Assembly (NCBI GenBank): GCA_026419785.1
Contig: JAODTK010002021.1
Coordinates: 124,001-188,000, forward strand
DNA: 64,000 bases
Source of the DNA: Sclerodactyla briareus
Taxonomy: Eukaryota; Echinodermata; Holothuroidea; Dendrochirotida; Sclerodactylidae
Reading direction: 5' to 3'
In this document: positions 35,853 to 47,668 of the stretch, one piece after another
Numbering within the stretch: position 1 is the stretch's first letter
How the letters are laid out: every line of letters begins with the position of its first letter
Translations under genes and position numbers: made by a program
Notes under the pieces: model-generated
Database searches by the model: none
The model's input: the letters and a program-made list of their open reading frames with translations, nothing else
Told to the model about the DNA's origin: nothing

Positions 35853-36330
35853 TTAGGCCGACCCTGTATTGAACATGATTCAATTTCAAGAGACATGTGA
35901 CTTCAGTGAGGTGATTGAAAGTCATGATGATGGGTATTCCAGATAGGGTGGGTAACAGTTCACGAAAGACAGTTCGAACTGTTGTTTGTTACTAGGCTAG
36001 GCCTAACTTGGAAAACGCCTGGGCCTATGGTAAATCAGACGTACCATGATTGTATGTTCGGTTATTGATATGAGAAGGTTCACATTCACTTCGATCGATC
36101 ACAGGAATCAGGGAATCAAGCATCAAGGTCCCGGCACCAGGGCTTGGATTTCAGTCATTTAAATTCCAGCGAGCTGTTGTTTTGTACTTCGTGACCATAA
36201 GCTAGCTTCATACAGTGAATCAACTAGACGGCTGCGGAATCAGCTCTTTATGGTTGGCCGTATGCGGTCCTAATGAAGGCACTCAATGAAACGTTTTCAA
36301 AGTACGCTCATGAAACAGTACTCTTAAGCT

Positions 36331-38072
36331 GGTGTTTCCACGAGGCGGACGCGGGCGCCGGGCGCAGTGAGGGCCGCTGGACGCAGTCGGAAAAAATATG
36401 GAAAAAAAATGGATTATATAAAATTTATTTGGGCAAGGTTTTTTTTTTCGTTTTTGTTTTTGGAGTGGATGGAGCGTCGAGGTTTCGAAAAGTGGGGGGG
36501 ACAGATCGAACGCAAATGACCAACTAAGCCGAGCGCCACCACCGGTTGGCGCAGAGCGTACAAAGAAAATTCAGATTTTCATCCCCTCGAGATCGACGGA
36601 AGCGGCACTGCCAGGCGCAATAGCAAACATCTACATGTGTGATTGTGCTAAAAGACAGACAAAAAGTTTGCAATTGTGCATACTATAGATGATTTACCAA
36701 TTATCACACATGGCGTTTTTATTACCGTTCCTACTACTCGTGCTGGTTTTGTTTACGTGGGATCCAGGGGTCTATACTACCGAACGGTCTCTGGTGGGAC
36801 GAAAGGGAAAAGCCCTAGCGTACGGGCACTCACCCACTTTGGGAGCAAAATTGTACCCAATTTTTACAAGTCAGTCCATCGGAGACTACCGTCCGCGCGA
36901 AGGAAAAATTGCATGTTTTCGGGCATTTTATCGAAAAAGTCTGGCAAAAAAAAAAAATCACTTTGCTTTTTTTACTCCCAATTTTTTTCCAATGATTTTC
37001 GCACCTAATTTTTCATCTCAGAAAAATGGGAGGGTTTTGGGTCGCCCCCCCAGGCTTCTGAAATTCATATCGAGTGAACAAAATATTCGAAGCATTACAA
37101 ACATCGCATATTTAGCCACAAACCTTGGGCAGAAAAACGCCATTGCGCGCGAAACTTGATAATTAGCCACTTTTGGCTATTCTATTTTAAAATTCGAGAA
37201 CTCGGTATGGAACTTGGGTAATCCTTCCAATTCTGCCCTAGTCGGGTCAAGAACTTCACCTCGGGCCCTCGGGTCACTCACCAAGGATTAGTGGACATTG
37301 AGAAAGTTCCAACGCGGATATTGTTTGGTTAGACAACAACTGAATCAGTTTAGAGCGATACAAAATCGGGCATGATGTCCTTTATTATTTTTTAATCACC
37401 GGTCCGAAAAGTGCGGGGCAAAACGTATGATTATTCCCCCCACTTTTGAAAGGGGGGGGGGGGATTGATATTATGTCCCCCCGTCCCCCACCTGTTGACG
37501 CCCATGTGGCGTGGGGCGCTTGACAGTTTCTCATTTTCACCCATTTCAAGGACGCAATGATGTATACTGGTTAACGTCCTGGGCCTAAAGAAGACGGTTT
37601 GAGTATTGGACACTTTTTTACTATTTGAAAAGTTATATAATGGAATGCCTGACTGTTACGTGACAAAACTGAACACCATGCGACCCATAAGAGACTTGGA
37701 AAGCAAGATCGGAGAGTAGAAGGGTGGGCATTAACCAAAAGGCATCATAGGTCGCACATGCAGGGGCGGAAAATTTCTCCTCCCCCCCGCCTGCCCTCCA
37801 TTGTTAAAATTTGAACTCAAGTGGTCAACATTTGAAGATGAGCCCCATTTCAGCGAACGCGTTCGAAATTCGAACATCTCCATCCGGCGTTCAGGAATAA
37901 ACCTAGTTCTGAACACAAAGCTTCAGAGCTGAATACCACTTTTAACATGTGAGTTTTGAAGAAAAACACAAGGAGCAATGCTACAGGCTCACCACCCTCG
38001 CCTGCCTCCGCGCCTGCCCACGCCCGCGCCCGCCCGCGTCCACCTCGTGGAACCACACTTAGTCTTATGACG
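36331..38072. mobile_element. Possible TIR element with GC-rich ends
   Basis: The left end (about 36,328: TTAAGCTGGTGTTTCCACGA then GGCGGACGCGGGCG) is the inverse of the right end (about 38,020-38,068: CGCCCGCGTCCACCTCGTGG then AACCACACTTA). The TTA on each outer side could be a 3-bp duplication. The interior of about 1.7 kb contains A- and T-runs, a G-run with attgatattatgtcccccc at about 37,450-37,490, and an open frame of 156 codons (36,689-37,159) with a hydrophobic N-terminus. Small size and structure suggest a non-autonomous DNA transposon, perhaps PIF/Harbinger-like. Confidence 0.45.
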
Positions 38073-38224
38073 TTGACATAACCAGAACGCCGAAAGGCCT
38101 TAGTGATTCCTTGACTGGTTTCTGTCAACCCCATAGCCAGACATATGGACAAATGGGAGATATACCACCTCATTATAGGCAACATAACGTCTGACAAATT
38201 CCTCTCTTTACCAACCAACTATAG

Positions 38225-40170
38225 GGTTCCTGTACCTTGGTAAGAAAGTCACACTAAATTTCGGGTATTCAGCCTTGAACCTGGCAACTTAGATGACCTC
38301 CGACCTGCCCCAGAAACAATAGGGTTTCATGTACTCTCATGGGGAATACACAAACCAATATGAGCCTCATTCACCCCGCCCATTACCAAAAACAATAGGG
38401 TTTCTGACTACCCCCCCTAAGAAATATACACACCTCATTTCAACCTGATCATACCAACCGTTCTGGACTTATCGTGTTTACATGGTTTTCAGACTTTGAC
38501 CTCCGGTGACCTCAGATGACCTCTGACCGAACCCCAAACAAATAGGGTTCAATTACTCATCATGGGGACCAACATACCAAGTATGACTTTCATCCATCCA
38601 GGTGGGGTCAAGTTATCGTTTTTCAAGCCAAAATTGCTAACTATCATTTTTCACAAATTGTTTTAGTTTCGATCAAAATTCACTCCTGAACCTGACCAAA
38701 AGCACTAGGGTTCCTGTACTCCCCATAAGAAAGCTTTACACCTAATTTCACCTCGATCAACCAACATTATGGATTATCGTGTTTACAAGGTTGCAGACTT
38801 ATACCTCGGTGACCTCAGATGACCTCTGACCTGATCGTAAAACGATAGGGTTCATGTACTCATCATGTGGGACACACATACTAAGTATGAGTTTCATTCA
38901 TCGGGTGGGTCGAGTTATCGTGTTACACGCCAAAATTGGCCGAATAAGCGAATTTACCAATTTTCTATTTCGACCAAGTCACCCCGACCTGAACCAGAAA
39001 CAATAGGGTTCCTGTACTCCCCATCAGAAGCTATACCACCTGATTTCACTTGTTCAGCACCAACCATTCTGACTATCGTGGTTTACCAGGTTTTTCATAC
39101 TTTGACCTCTGGTGACCTCAGATGACCTCTGACCTGACCCCAAAACTCTAGGGTTCATGTACTCTCATGGGGAACACACACCAAGTATGAGCTTCATCCA
39201 TCCAGTGGGGTCGAGTTATTGTGTTTACAAGCCAACTTGGCCAAAAGATCGAATTTTCACAATTTTCTACTTTTTCGACGCAAATTCACTCCCGACTGAC
39301 CCCAAAACAATAGGGTTCCTGTAACTCCCCAAAGAAAGCTATACACCTAATTTCACCTGATCAGACCAACCATTCTGGACTTATCGTGTTTACAAGGTTT
39401 TCAGACTTTTGACCCTGGTGACCTCAGATGACCGCTGAGCTGACCCAAAACAATATTGTACATGTACTCATCATGGGGAACAACATAGCAAGTATTAGCT
39501 TCAATCCATCCAGTGGGGTCGAATTATCCCCGTGTTTACAAGCCAAAACTGGCCGAAATATCGATTTTTCACAAATTTTCTATTTTCGACCAAAAATTAA
39601 CCCCGACCGGGGAACCAAAAAAAACAATAGGGTCCGTACTCCCCATAGCAAGCTATACCTAATTTCAACTTGATCAGGACCAACCATTCTGACTTACTTA
39701 TCGTGTTTACAAGTGTTCAGACTTTGGACTCTTGGTGACCTCAGATGAACCTCTGACCTCCTGACCTCAAAAACGACAGGTTCATGTACTCATCATGGGG
39801 AACCACCATACCCAAGTTTGCGCGAATCCATCCAGGTGGGGTCGAGTTATCGGGTTTACAAGCCAAAATTGGCCAAACTATCGAATTTCACAAATTCCTA
39901 TTTTCGACCACAATTCACTCCTGACCTGAACCAAAAACAATAGGGTTCCTGTACTCCCCATAAGAAGCTATACACCTAATTTTCAAACTTGATCAGACAA
40001 CCATTCTGGACATTTCGTGTTTACACTGTTTTCAGACTTTCACCTCTGGTGCCTCAGATACCCTTACCTCACCCAAAAACAATAGGGTTCATGATACTCA
40101 TCATTGGGAACACACATACGAAGTATGAGCCTGACCTACCCGAGCCTGATCAAGTTATCGTGTTTAACCA
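38225..40170. repeat. 310-bp dimeric satellite, about six copies
   Basis: Each unit has two halves of about 150-155 bp. Half A starts aatagggttcctgtactccc and contains accaaccattctggactt and atcgtgtttac. Half B starts aatagggttcatgtactcat and contains gagcttcatccatcca, gtggggtcgagttatcgtg and ccaaaattggcc. The tcctgtactccc mark occurs at about 38,705, 39,003, 39,310, 39,627 and 39,945. Between A and B lies the cluster gacctctggtgacctcagatgacctctgacct. Every copy differs by indels of one or a few bases. Open frames in this block are not genes. Confidence 0.9.
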
Positions 40171-40187
40171 AAAAAAAAAGCTGGGCG

Positions 40188-40278
40188 TAACACACACACA
40201 TACACACCACACAACACACCACACACACACACGACGTGACGCATAGATTCCTCTGACTTCGTCAAGGAATCAAAAAAG
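40188..40278 (+). repeat. CA microsatellite plus hairpin, terminal module type B, copy 1
   Basis: A CA tract (about 40,190-40,232) is followed by gacgtgacgcatagattcct, then the hairpin GATTCCTctgacttcgtcaAGGAATC (about 40,247-40,271). The same module occurs inverted at 54,905-54,990. It sits at the end of the 310-bp array and probably belongs to the same dispersed element. Confidence 0.7.
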
Positions 40279-40420
40279 TCAACGTGCACTCAGCGGGTGT
40301 GCTAATATTATCGAGAGTGTCTCCGCCCTAATTTTCCACGAATCACTGGAGCTTTGTTTTTATAATCTGTAGGGGGCAGAGAAGGAGGAAACCCCGATCA
40401 ACTATAGCTACACGGGGCCA
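40279..40420. other. Spacer between repeats
   Basis: Short stretch with no recognised feature. Confidence 0.4.
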
Positions 40421-41110
40421 GTAGGGGCATACAATGGGCTGCTGCGTAGCGCCTACTGCAGCCCATATTGCCCCCATTAATATTTTGTTCACAGTGCCAA
40501 ATAATGTGGGCCCCCGCCCATGGGGTCAAGCTTTAATGGGTTCATCAAGCCGCACTGGAAACCATACCCAAAAATTGGCTGTTCCATTGAGGACCAATCA
40601 AATATTATGGGCAAACCAGGGACTGGTCTGTGGGCACACACATGGGCACCCCCCATGTTGCCCCATAATGTCTTGCTTGCTTGCCTATGTAGGCCCAATT
40701 AGGCAAATTAATGGGCCCTATCAAAGTCCCACTTACCCAAGTTTGGTGAGATTTCATTGAGGCCCATCAAATATCCACTTATTGGCAAACCATGAACTGT
40801 TTTGTAGGGCCCACATGGGTGCTCTTGATATTTCGTCCGCTCTACCATGTGGAGCACGAAGTGGCAAGTTTTACATGGGCTCGTAAGCTCATAGCATACA
40901 CTCACACTTCACCCACGCACTACTCACAACGGCCCCAATATAGTCAGTCTATCATTCTCCCGCGACAGTCTGCCCACCCAAAGCCCACGTGGGTCCAAAT
41001 ACAGGCTATTATTAACCCATGGACCTTATCCCCCCTTCACATGAGATTTCGGGCTCACAAAACCCACATGATCCCATCAACAGCAGCAGATCCTTCGCCC
41101 ATGAACATGT
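40421..41110. repeat. GGGCCC/CCCACATGGG-rich repeat, period about 170 bp
   Basis: The block attgagg.cca.tcaaatat, tgggcaaacca.g.act and gggc.cacatgggc occurs at about 40,583 and again at about 40,753. Related cccacatgggc and gggcccc motifs are spread through the stretch. Both strands give open frames of about 60-110 codons that follow from this composition. It is a decayed tandem repeat. Confidence 0.6.
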
Positions 41111-43480
41111 AGAAGGGTGAGGCCAATGCAGGCCCGGGAAACAGGGTACGGGTTTGATTGAACACTTTACGCATATAGCAACTTCATAACACCTGAATAA
41201 CAACTGTGCAACAAAGGTGTTGATTGATACTGCTAATGTGCACTTTTTGGCTGTACACTCGCTACTTGGGATGGGCAAGGGGAATTTGTGTCAGTTTTCT
41301 AACGCCATGCCCTATGCTACCTTTGGATATTTTTTGGTTTTCCTATCTTAGGGAGCTCAACCAAAATATACAACTTGACAGAACTTTTTTTTTTCCCTAG
41401 GAACAGCTACCGTCTTCAACAACCTTAGCTCATTCCATTTTTGAAACGAATATCCTAATTAGGGTCCCGAGGTTTGTTAGAGAATGTTATTTCCTTCCCA
41501 ATGATGTGAGCCGCACACAACTGTATTGGTTTTTTTTTTTGTTTTTTTTTTTTTTTTTTTTTTTAAACTAAAGAACACTCAATTAGGCCTATAGGCTACA
41601 ATACTTCAGACTCAGTGGGAAAGTGACACAAAAGCATCAAAACAATAAGCCTGTTCACGATTGTGAGTGCACATGCTAACCAATAAACATATAGGGCAGA
41701 TTCTATCTTCGTGATTCTACGTCACTAAGTACGGTCCCATTTTATACTGTACCATGGAGCCACCCGAACAACAAACTCAATTGCCCTATGGTAGCCAAAC
41801 CAGCCATAATTGTTACCCAATCGTGAACACCACCCACCGAAAACTGAGTATGGGGAAATGCCTGTAAAGTTTTGTGCTGGTAGAATGCTTAGTTTTCATT
41901 CAATTATCGAGTTTTCTGAAGGTTGCTTTTGCACACCGTCCGTGGAACGTCGAACAGCCAGTTTACCCCTGTGACTTTACCACCACAGTAAGCTCATCTC
42001 CTGTGACTGTAACTTACCTTTAAATCGTAATTCTAAGCATGCATGTACAACTATTCATTACTACTCGTGCATCGTGTCGAAAATTTGCAGTGGAGGCTGG
42101 ACAGTCATCTAAATCAACGTTGCACTATAATCACCCACAGGCTACAGCGGAAAGTCTAATCTCGGAACATTTGTTTCATGCTTATATACTCATGAATAAA
42201 TCACTGCGAGGGAGCCGGTGACTGCAAAATTTGTATTTGTACTTGTGTAGCTTCCTAACCATATCATTGACAAATGTGTATCAAACACATATAGTAATTG
42301 ATCTATTGTAAATTATAAAAAAGTGGGCAAGAAAGGTTTCATTCACACTGGAAGTGATTTAATTAGAACAGGGACCATCCATTGTATATACCGTGTACGC
42401 GTTGTACGAGAGCGTGAGAAAGCAACGTCTCGGCAAAACTGGTAGTTCACCCAGTGGTTCTAATTTTTTAACACAAGCTGGTGTTGAACGTTTTCAGTGA
42501 TCGAACCGACAGAATCAGACACCCAAATTTGTTTCCATTAACTGTTTGGAGCAATTTTTTTAAAGTCATATTCTCATTCTTATAATTTGAAGATATTTTT
42601 GTTATTTATAGGAGGCTCGTAGAAGGTGTGCCACTCTAATTTTTGCCACATCGAGTATGTCACCTGATAAAAGCGGGCCTGATAATAATGGTGAAAAATC
42701 TCAAATATCTTCAAACAAGATTTCCTTTCAGTCAATCAGGTTGAGATGTGATAGTATTGTGTCCTTGCGACAACACTGGAGTTACCAAAGAAATAACATC
42801 ACGGGTGACCTATACCTACGAAATTGATGACAGACATGGAAAATCGCATGGGATAGCTTCTGAACACGAGTTGAGGGTAAGCCACCCGTCAGCGATGATT
42901 ATTTGGGACGAGAAATCGTGGAACGACCTTCTATTAATTCCATTAACGACATATTATGCTTTACCGGTTCCTGAATTTGTGGAGTTACAGACTTGCTATC
43001 GAAATACGATCATATACGGAATGGACTAACTATGACATGTTATTGTAATTACGACGTCTTCAGGTGGTCATTTGTGGCCCAGAACAATTCCAGAGTGGAA
43101 TGCGCTTCGCTCACTCTGCAGGAATTAAGTAGTCCTGTGGTGTTTTCTGGTGATGGTGTGAATTCTTCATCATCATCTTCAACTCTGACTCTTCAATAAG
43201 CTTGTGCCTGTTGTGTGCGTCCCCTATGTAGTGATACTGAACCACTAGCTGGTGTTTACATAGTACCAGACAAACAGACAACTGATCCAAATGGAAACCA
43301 CGGCTTGTTATCAGCATGTCTGATCTATAAACATGTCCAATAATCAATGGGTGAATCACAGTCATTAACATAAAATCGATGCAATTATCCAGGAGCAGTG
43401 CTCGGCGGTAAATCTGGTTCAGGGTTCATTCACGGTACGCGCTTCAATACGAGGAGCGGCAAACTACCTGCATGCGCTCC
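41111..43480. other. Non-coding stretch with T-run
   Basis: A long T-rich run lies at about 41,530-41,565. A plus-strand open frame of about 93 codons (42,748-43,029) carries no recognisable motif. A (atc)n-like patch lies at about 43,168. No gene could be supported. Confidence 0.4.
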
Positions 43481-43487
43481 ATCTCTC

Positions 43488-43665
43488 GACCGGTACCTTC
43501 ACTGTATGCACTCTGAAGCTCATCCGGTACCTTCACTGCATGCGCATCCGTCCACCTTTTGGACAGGTACCGTTTCACGCATATATGCGTTTTCCGTCAC
43601 TCACAGGTACATTCACTGCAGGCTCTCCGTCACTCGACCGGTTTAACCTTCACTGTTGACTTACG
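43488..43665. repeat. 34-40-bp minisatellite, about five copies
   Basis: The core cggtaccttcactgcatgcg recurs with variation at about 43,491, 43,525, 43,564, 43,604 and 43,639, with linker ctccgtcactcgac. Spacing is 34-40 bp. It lies just beyond the low-coordinate end of the Gypsy-like fragment. Confidence 0.8.
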
Positions 43666-43961
43666 CCAACATAATACCTGAAATGGCTTAACGCATAACT
43701 TATTTTAAGGGCCGATCCACACTTACACAAAATCGATACAAAAGTTAACTGTCATGATGTCCAGGGCGCGTCACTCTGTATCACTATCCCTTACGTCCCA
43801 AGCACTGTTGTCCATAAGAATCAATTAGCGCCTTCACTGAAGCCCTACTGCCATAAAAGGTGACGCGCGCTAACACTAAATCCCCTCCATTGGTTCCTAA
43901 ACTGCTGTCCATAGTAATCAATTAGCGCTTTACCAGAGGCAGAACACTGCCTTACCCGTTA

Positions 43962-45200
43962 CTAGCCATAGAGGACACGAGCGTAACAACTAACCTTGAT
44001 CCCACCCACAGACAAGTCCCGTTCCTCGTCAAACTCCTCCCTCAAAGATCGTGTAGTCTGAATGGTAACCGGAAACAGCCCACAGCAGACTGCGCCGGGC
44101 CGCCGATTTAACCCGGTTTCATTCCACGATACCAACGCGTCTGTCACACCCACTATCTTCCTGCCTTCTAGATGGTCCAACCACAATGCTCCATAAAGGT
44201 TTCCCGGCTCAAATAATTCCTTTGGCTTGCCCCGATTGGCTGCAAAGGTCCCCAGACATCGTAGAGCCATCCGGCATGCCGTCTGACCTCCGATTGGTTA
44301 GGCCCGATCATCTCATTAACGGCACGACACTTAACTCCGTTTGACTTAACACGGCACGTGTCCTAACTTGTCGCATCCACGCGGCCCGTGGCTCTATACT
44401 TCTCACAGTCAGACGTGAGGGCTAAGCCACGTGCCTTCCTAATTGGCTCACGGACAGCGGAAGATCACGCCCCACCGCACGGTGTCAACTGCTCTCGTAT
44501 TCTCGGAAAAGCTCACGAGGATGTTTTAGTCTCTCCGACTCGGGGTCGGAATTCGCATCTCGTTACAATCCACCCCCCCCTCAGCTTATGACCGCCCGCA
44601 TAAACATAGCACAATGGAGGCGGTAATTGTCAACCATCACCATCCACCGATCAGGTGGCTTCGCGCCTTCTCTCTCTACCGTTCTCCGTTTCCACAGGTT
44701 GGTACCATCTGAACGCACTCGGATCTCTGGTACACCGGCCTCGCCAAACCGTTCCTTCTCTTCCTTCAGCTCTCTCTTTGTTGTAGCCTCCTCTGCAGCC
44801 TCCGAGTCCCCACGGGTCCGCGTCATCTGCACGCTCCACCGAACTGTTTGCGGTCGTGTCCATACAGGGCCCTTCCGTCCATTCAGGTTTCTCCCCCCTC
44901 ATAGCCTTTCAAGCGTTGATGACCAGCTTTGGTTTTCGTTTCCGGCCCGAGCAGCACCCTATATTAACACATCTTGACCTTTTTCAATGACTCCAGGCCC
45001 AGACCATGGTCGACTCATTTCGATGGGATTGTCCCTTCTTCAGAGGGATGATTGCACCGCGGACACGTCGCCTCTGGCGTAGGTTTTGCCCCCCCTCCAG
45101 CTGTATACCCGTCCATTCTGGTAAGCTTTCTGCTAGTACTGGTTCTGAGGTGTTCATCTTTGCTCCGGACGGATCGGCCACCTCGCTTCGTGACGCACAC
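43962..45200 (-). pseudogene. Possible remainder of a Ty3/Gypsy-like element
   Basis: A GC-richer block next to the recognised fragment, with several minus-strand frames of 60-117 codons in different phases. One has a CPRCNHP segment (about 45,050) that resembles a cysteine/histidine cluster, but not in the spacing of a standard integrase zinc finger. Integrase catalytic residues were not found. It may be the decayed 3' part and LTR of the same element. Assignment rests mostly on position. Confidence 0.25.
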
Positions 45201-45201
45201 C

Positions 45202-45492
45202 TCACCGCACTTGCAATTCTCTCCACGTCCCGCACCGTATCACTCCAGACGCTGTCTCCTTTATGCCTCCCAGGACAGGACACCCTCTTTCAGCACGGAT
45301 GTCCCATTGCGACCGTAATTCTGGGGACCTCTGCTTCCCCCTGAGACTCTTCCCATTCTGGTCCGGTGGTTCTGCCTCTTTTGCCTCGATAATTGGTCTG
45401 ATGTTCTCATCCGCCATCTGCAAACGGCTGAGCTCCCTGTCGTCCCTTCCCACTGCCCAGGGTCTTCGACGCTGTCTTCTCAGGGGCCCCAT
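45202..45492 (-). pseudogene. Ty3/Gypsy-like pol fragment (RNase H to integrase linker)
   Basis: A minus-strand frame reads LSRLQMADENIRPIIEAKEA, then about 15 residues later ELRSQWD, followed after a frameshift by a GVLS-type segment. This order resembles the linker between RNase H and the integrase zinc finger in Ty3/Gypsy polyproteins, where a 'LQ-AD-x-PIIEAK' segment precedes 'QWDRL' and 'GVLYRR'. The frame breaks about 30 residues later. No reverse transcriptase is present upstream, so this is a short fragment. The match is from memory of the family pattern. Confidence 0.45.
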
Positions 45493-47565
45493 TCCTTCAC
45501 CGTTAGGTTAAAACTGGTTCGTATCTACTACAGTTTTTGTGTACAAAAATAGTCGAGTACCGGTAAATTGTTCAGTTTTTAAAACTCTAATTTACCTTGC
45601 CATTGCAACTAGTGCAATGCTGAACGGGTCAGTTCACTACTTGTTGGTGAAGTTGAAGTCAAATGACAAAAAATTCAGGGTTTTTTACTCTTTGGTGATT
45701 GCTCCCAAGGGAACTGAGAGGCACGGACTTTCTCCTGCTGACGGTACCTGTATTTTAGTCACGTTTTGATATCGGGGAACAATTAATCCTCACTGACTAC
45801 TGACAGCCGTAATTATCCCGCCAAATTTCCCTCCCTCCTCATTCGCCTCCAGGAGCGTGATAACCTCGAATAAGCTAACCATCGGTGCGGTTTTATTACT
45901 AGTCCACAAGTAACTTAGGGCCCCACCGACCTAATAGATGAGTGTGTTTCATTATACATAAAAAGAATAAGAGCTGTGTGAGGTTGGCTTATTTAGAACC
46001 GCATCAATCAACCTCAATAAGAAGGTTTCAATTAGTTCCGTAGTTGGGAATCTCTCAGATAGTTCTTGAGGGATATCCTGATATTTTTCTGGCACTTCTG
46101 TAGAGGAGAGGATAAATGAAAATCACGAGCAAACATCCTACCCCTGCTTGCCGACGGGTGCACGTGATCATCAACAACGGGTGCTAAGAACCTATTTGTT
46201 GAATTATAACGGTCCATATGCAATGAATCACATATCAGGGAACTACTGTATAACAACAGATCATTACAACAACATCAGCAACAGCAGCACTTGGCTCAGA
46301 AACACAAATCTTATGTTGTCTCAATCTAGTAATAATTATTTGAAAGTTCTTTAGAGAGTATTTTATTGAATTCGTCCCGATACTGATAAAGGCAATTCAA
46401 CATTTCATTGTACATTGGTATTCGGATATCACAAAGGCCTACCAGTATACGTCGACACTCATTAGAATATGCCACGAACCAGTTCCTATACCCTGAGGAC
46501 TGCACACCCCGAAAAAAACCATTAAGCATACCATGACACGCACAAAACGAAGAATTACAACATGATGTAGGAAATAAATCTCAACGTTTGTTCACTGACA
46601 AGAAAAAAAGAAAGATGAGGTAATGAATACCACATCATTCTCATGCCTTTTGATATAGGGATCTACTCGAGAGCTGTACAGAGTAGTGATTGTACCTTTT
46701 TAGGCAGCCAGATTACATAGTTTACTTCTTGGTAACTAAGGTCCCGATAGCAATAAAAATTAGTCAAACACGACCGTCCTAGAAACAGATTGGTGTGAAC
46801 ACGATCGGCCCTAAGGCGGGTAATCTCGCTATTTTAAATTATTACCGTAAATACGCTTAGCAACGAAAGGGTCTTATATATGCTCTGAGTCAGTAAATGC
46901 TGTCAATTTGTTAACGAAAAATACTGCAGCAGTATTCACGACAAGTAATCGAATTTCTTCGTCCCATATTTTTACAGTTTTGTCCTCGTTCACTGATCTA
47001 AATTACCCAAAAAATCCTAACTAACGCTCGATCAATACAGGTTTCAAAGTATCTGTTTTGCCTATTTTGATGATGATAGTCCAGTCGAATCTGCCTGTGC
47101 AGAATCGAGCAAAATGTCGTATTCTCCAAAATGCTCCAACAGTCTGTTACTAACCTATTCGTCCATCTTTCGGGCCTCTACCAGAAAATAAGCACAATCG
47201 TAGAACGTCATTGTGGCTGCCGTTGAAAATGCCACTTTAGGACTAAACCCCCTGGAGGGGCAAACCTTTGATTTTAACATGTCTATTTTTCTATGGTCTA
47301 ACTTGGCGAGCCGAGGATTGAACCTATTCAAGACCCCCCAGAGTGGCAGACCTGAATACTGCACCTATTTCAGCCTGCGAACCCTCGCCAGTTACGCGGA
47401 ATAAGGCAAATGCCTCTTTGGCGGGACACAACACTTAATGTGGGGGAGAGGAGGGAATCACACGCATACGGCACCTTGCAAATTGCGCACCTCTCATTCG
47501 TCCCTGCTCCGAATCCCTTGTACTGAGGCGTCCAGGGAGAAGGCAACAGGTGACCATGTTTAAAG
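45493..47565. other. Non-coding stretch
   Basis: A short inverted pair (aataagctaacc at about 45,868 and ggttggcttattt at about 45,982) may form a foldback. No gene was recognised; frames of 60-76 codons have no support. Confidence 0.4.
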
Positions 47566-47571
47566 TCTTTG

Positions 47572-47668
47572 TTATCCCCCGACTTGCTTCGAACCCCGGC
47601 TACCGGGGTGGAACAACCGATGCTCTACCAACAATGTGTCAACCACTCGGTCAATACGAGTGATTGAG
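47572..47668 (-). tRNA. tRNA-like sequence (SINE head or pseudogene)
   Basis: The minus strand holds an A-box-like segment (gttggtagagcatcggtt) and, about 35 bp further, a B-box-like ggttcgaagc preceded by ccggtagccggg. The acceptor stem and T-stem do not pair properly, and no clean anticodon arm is seen, so a functional tRNA is unlikely. A tRNA-derived SINE head is the better reading. Confidence 0.35.

Noticed and set aside
36689..37159. Open frame of 156 codons with a hydrophobic start (MAFLLPFLLLVLVLF) that looks like a signal peptide
   Set aside because: It lies inside a putative TIR element, runs through A- and T-rich homopolymer stretches, overlaps another open frame, and shows no domain or cysteine pattern after the hydrophobic start.
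40421..41278. Overlapping frames of 60-108 codons on both strands
   Set aside because: They follow from the GGGCCC/CCCACATGGG repeat composition and track the tandem period.
44388..45511. Plus-strand open frames of up to 116 codons in a CT-rich stretch
   Set aside because: Opposite strand shows the Gypsy-like linker; the plus frames are serine/proline-rich composition artefacts.
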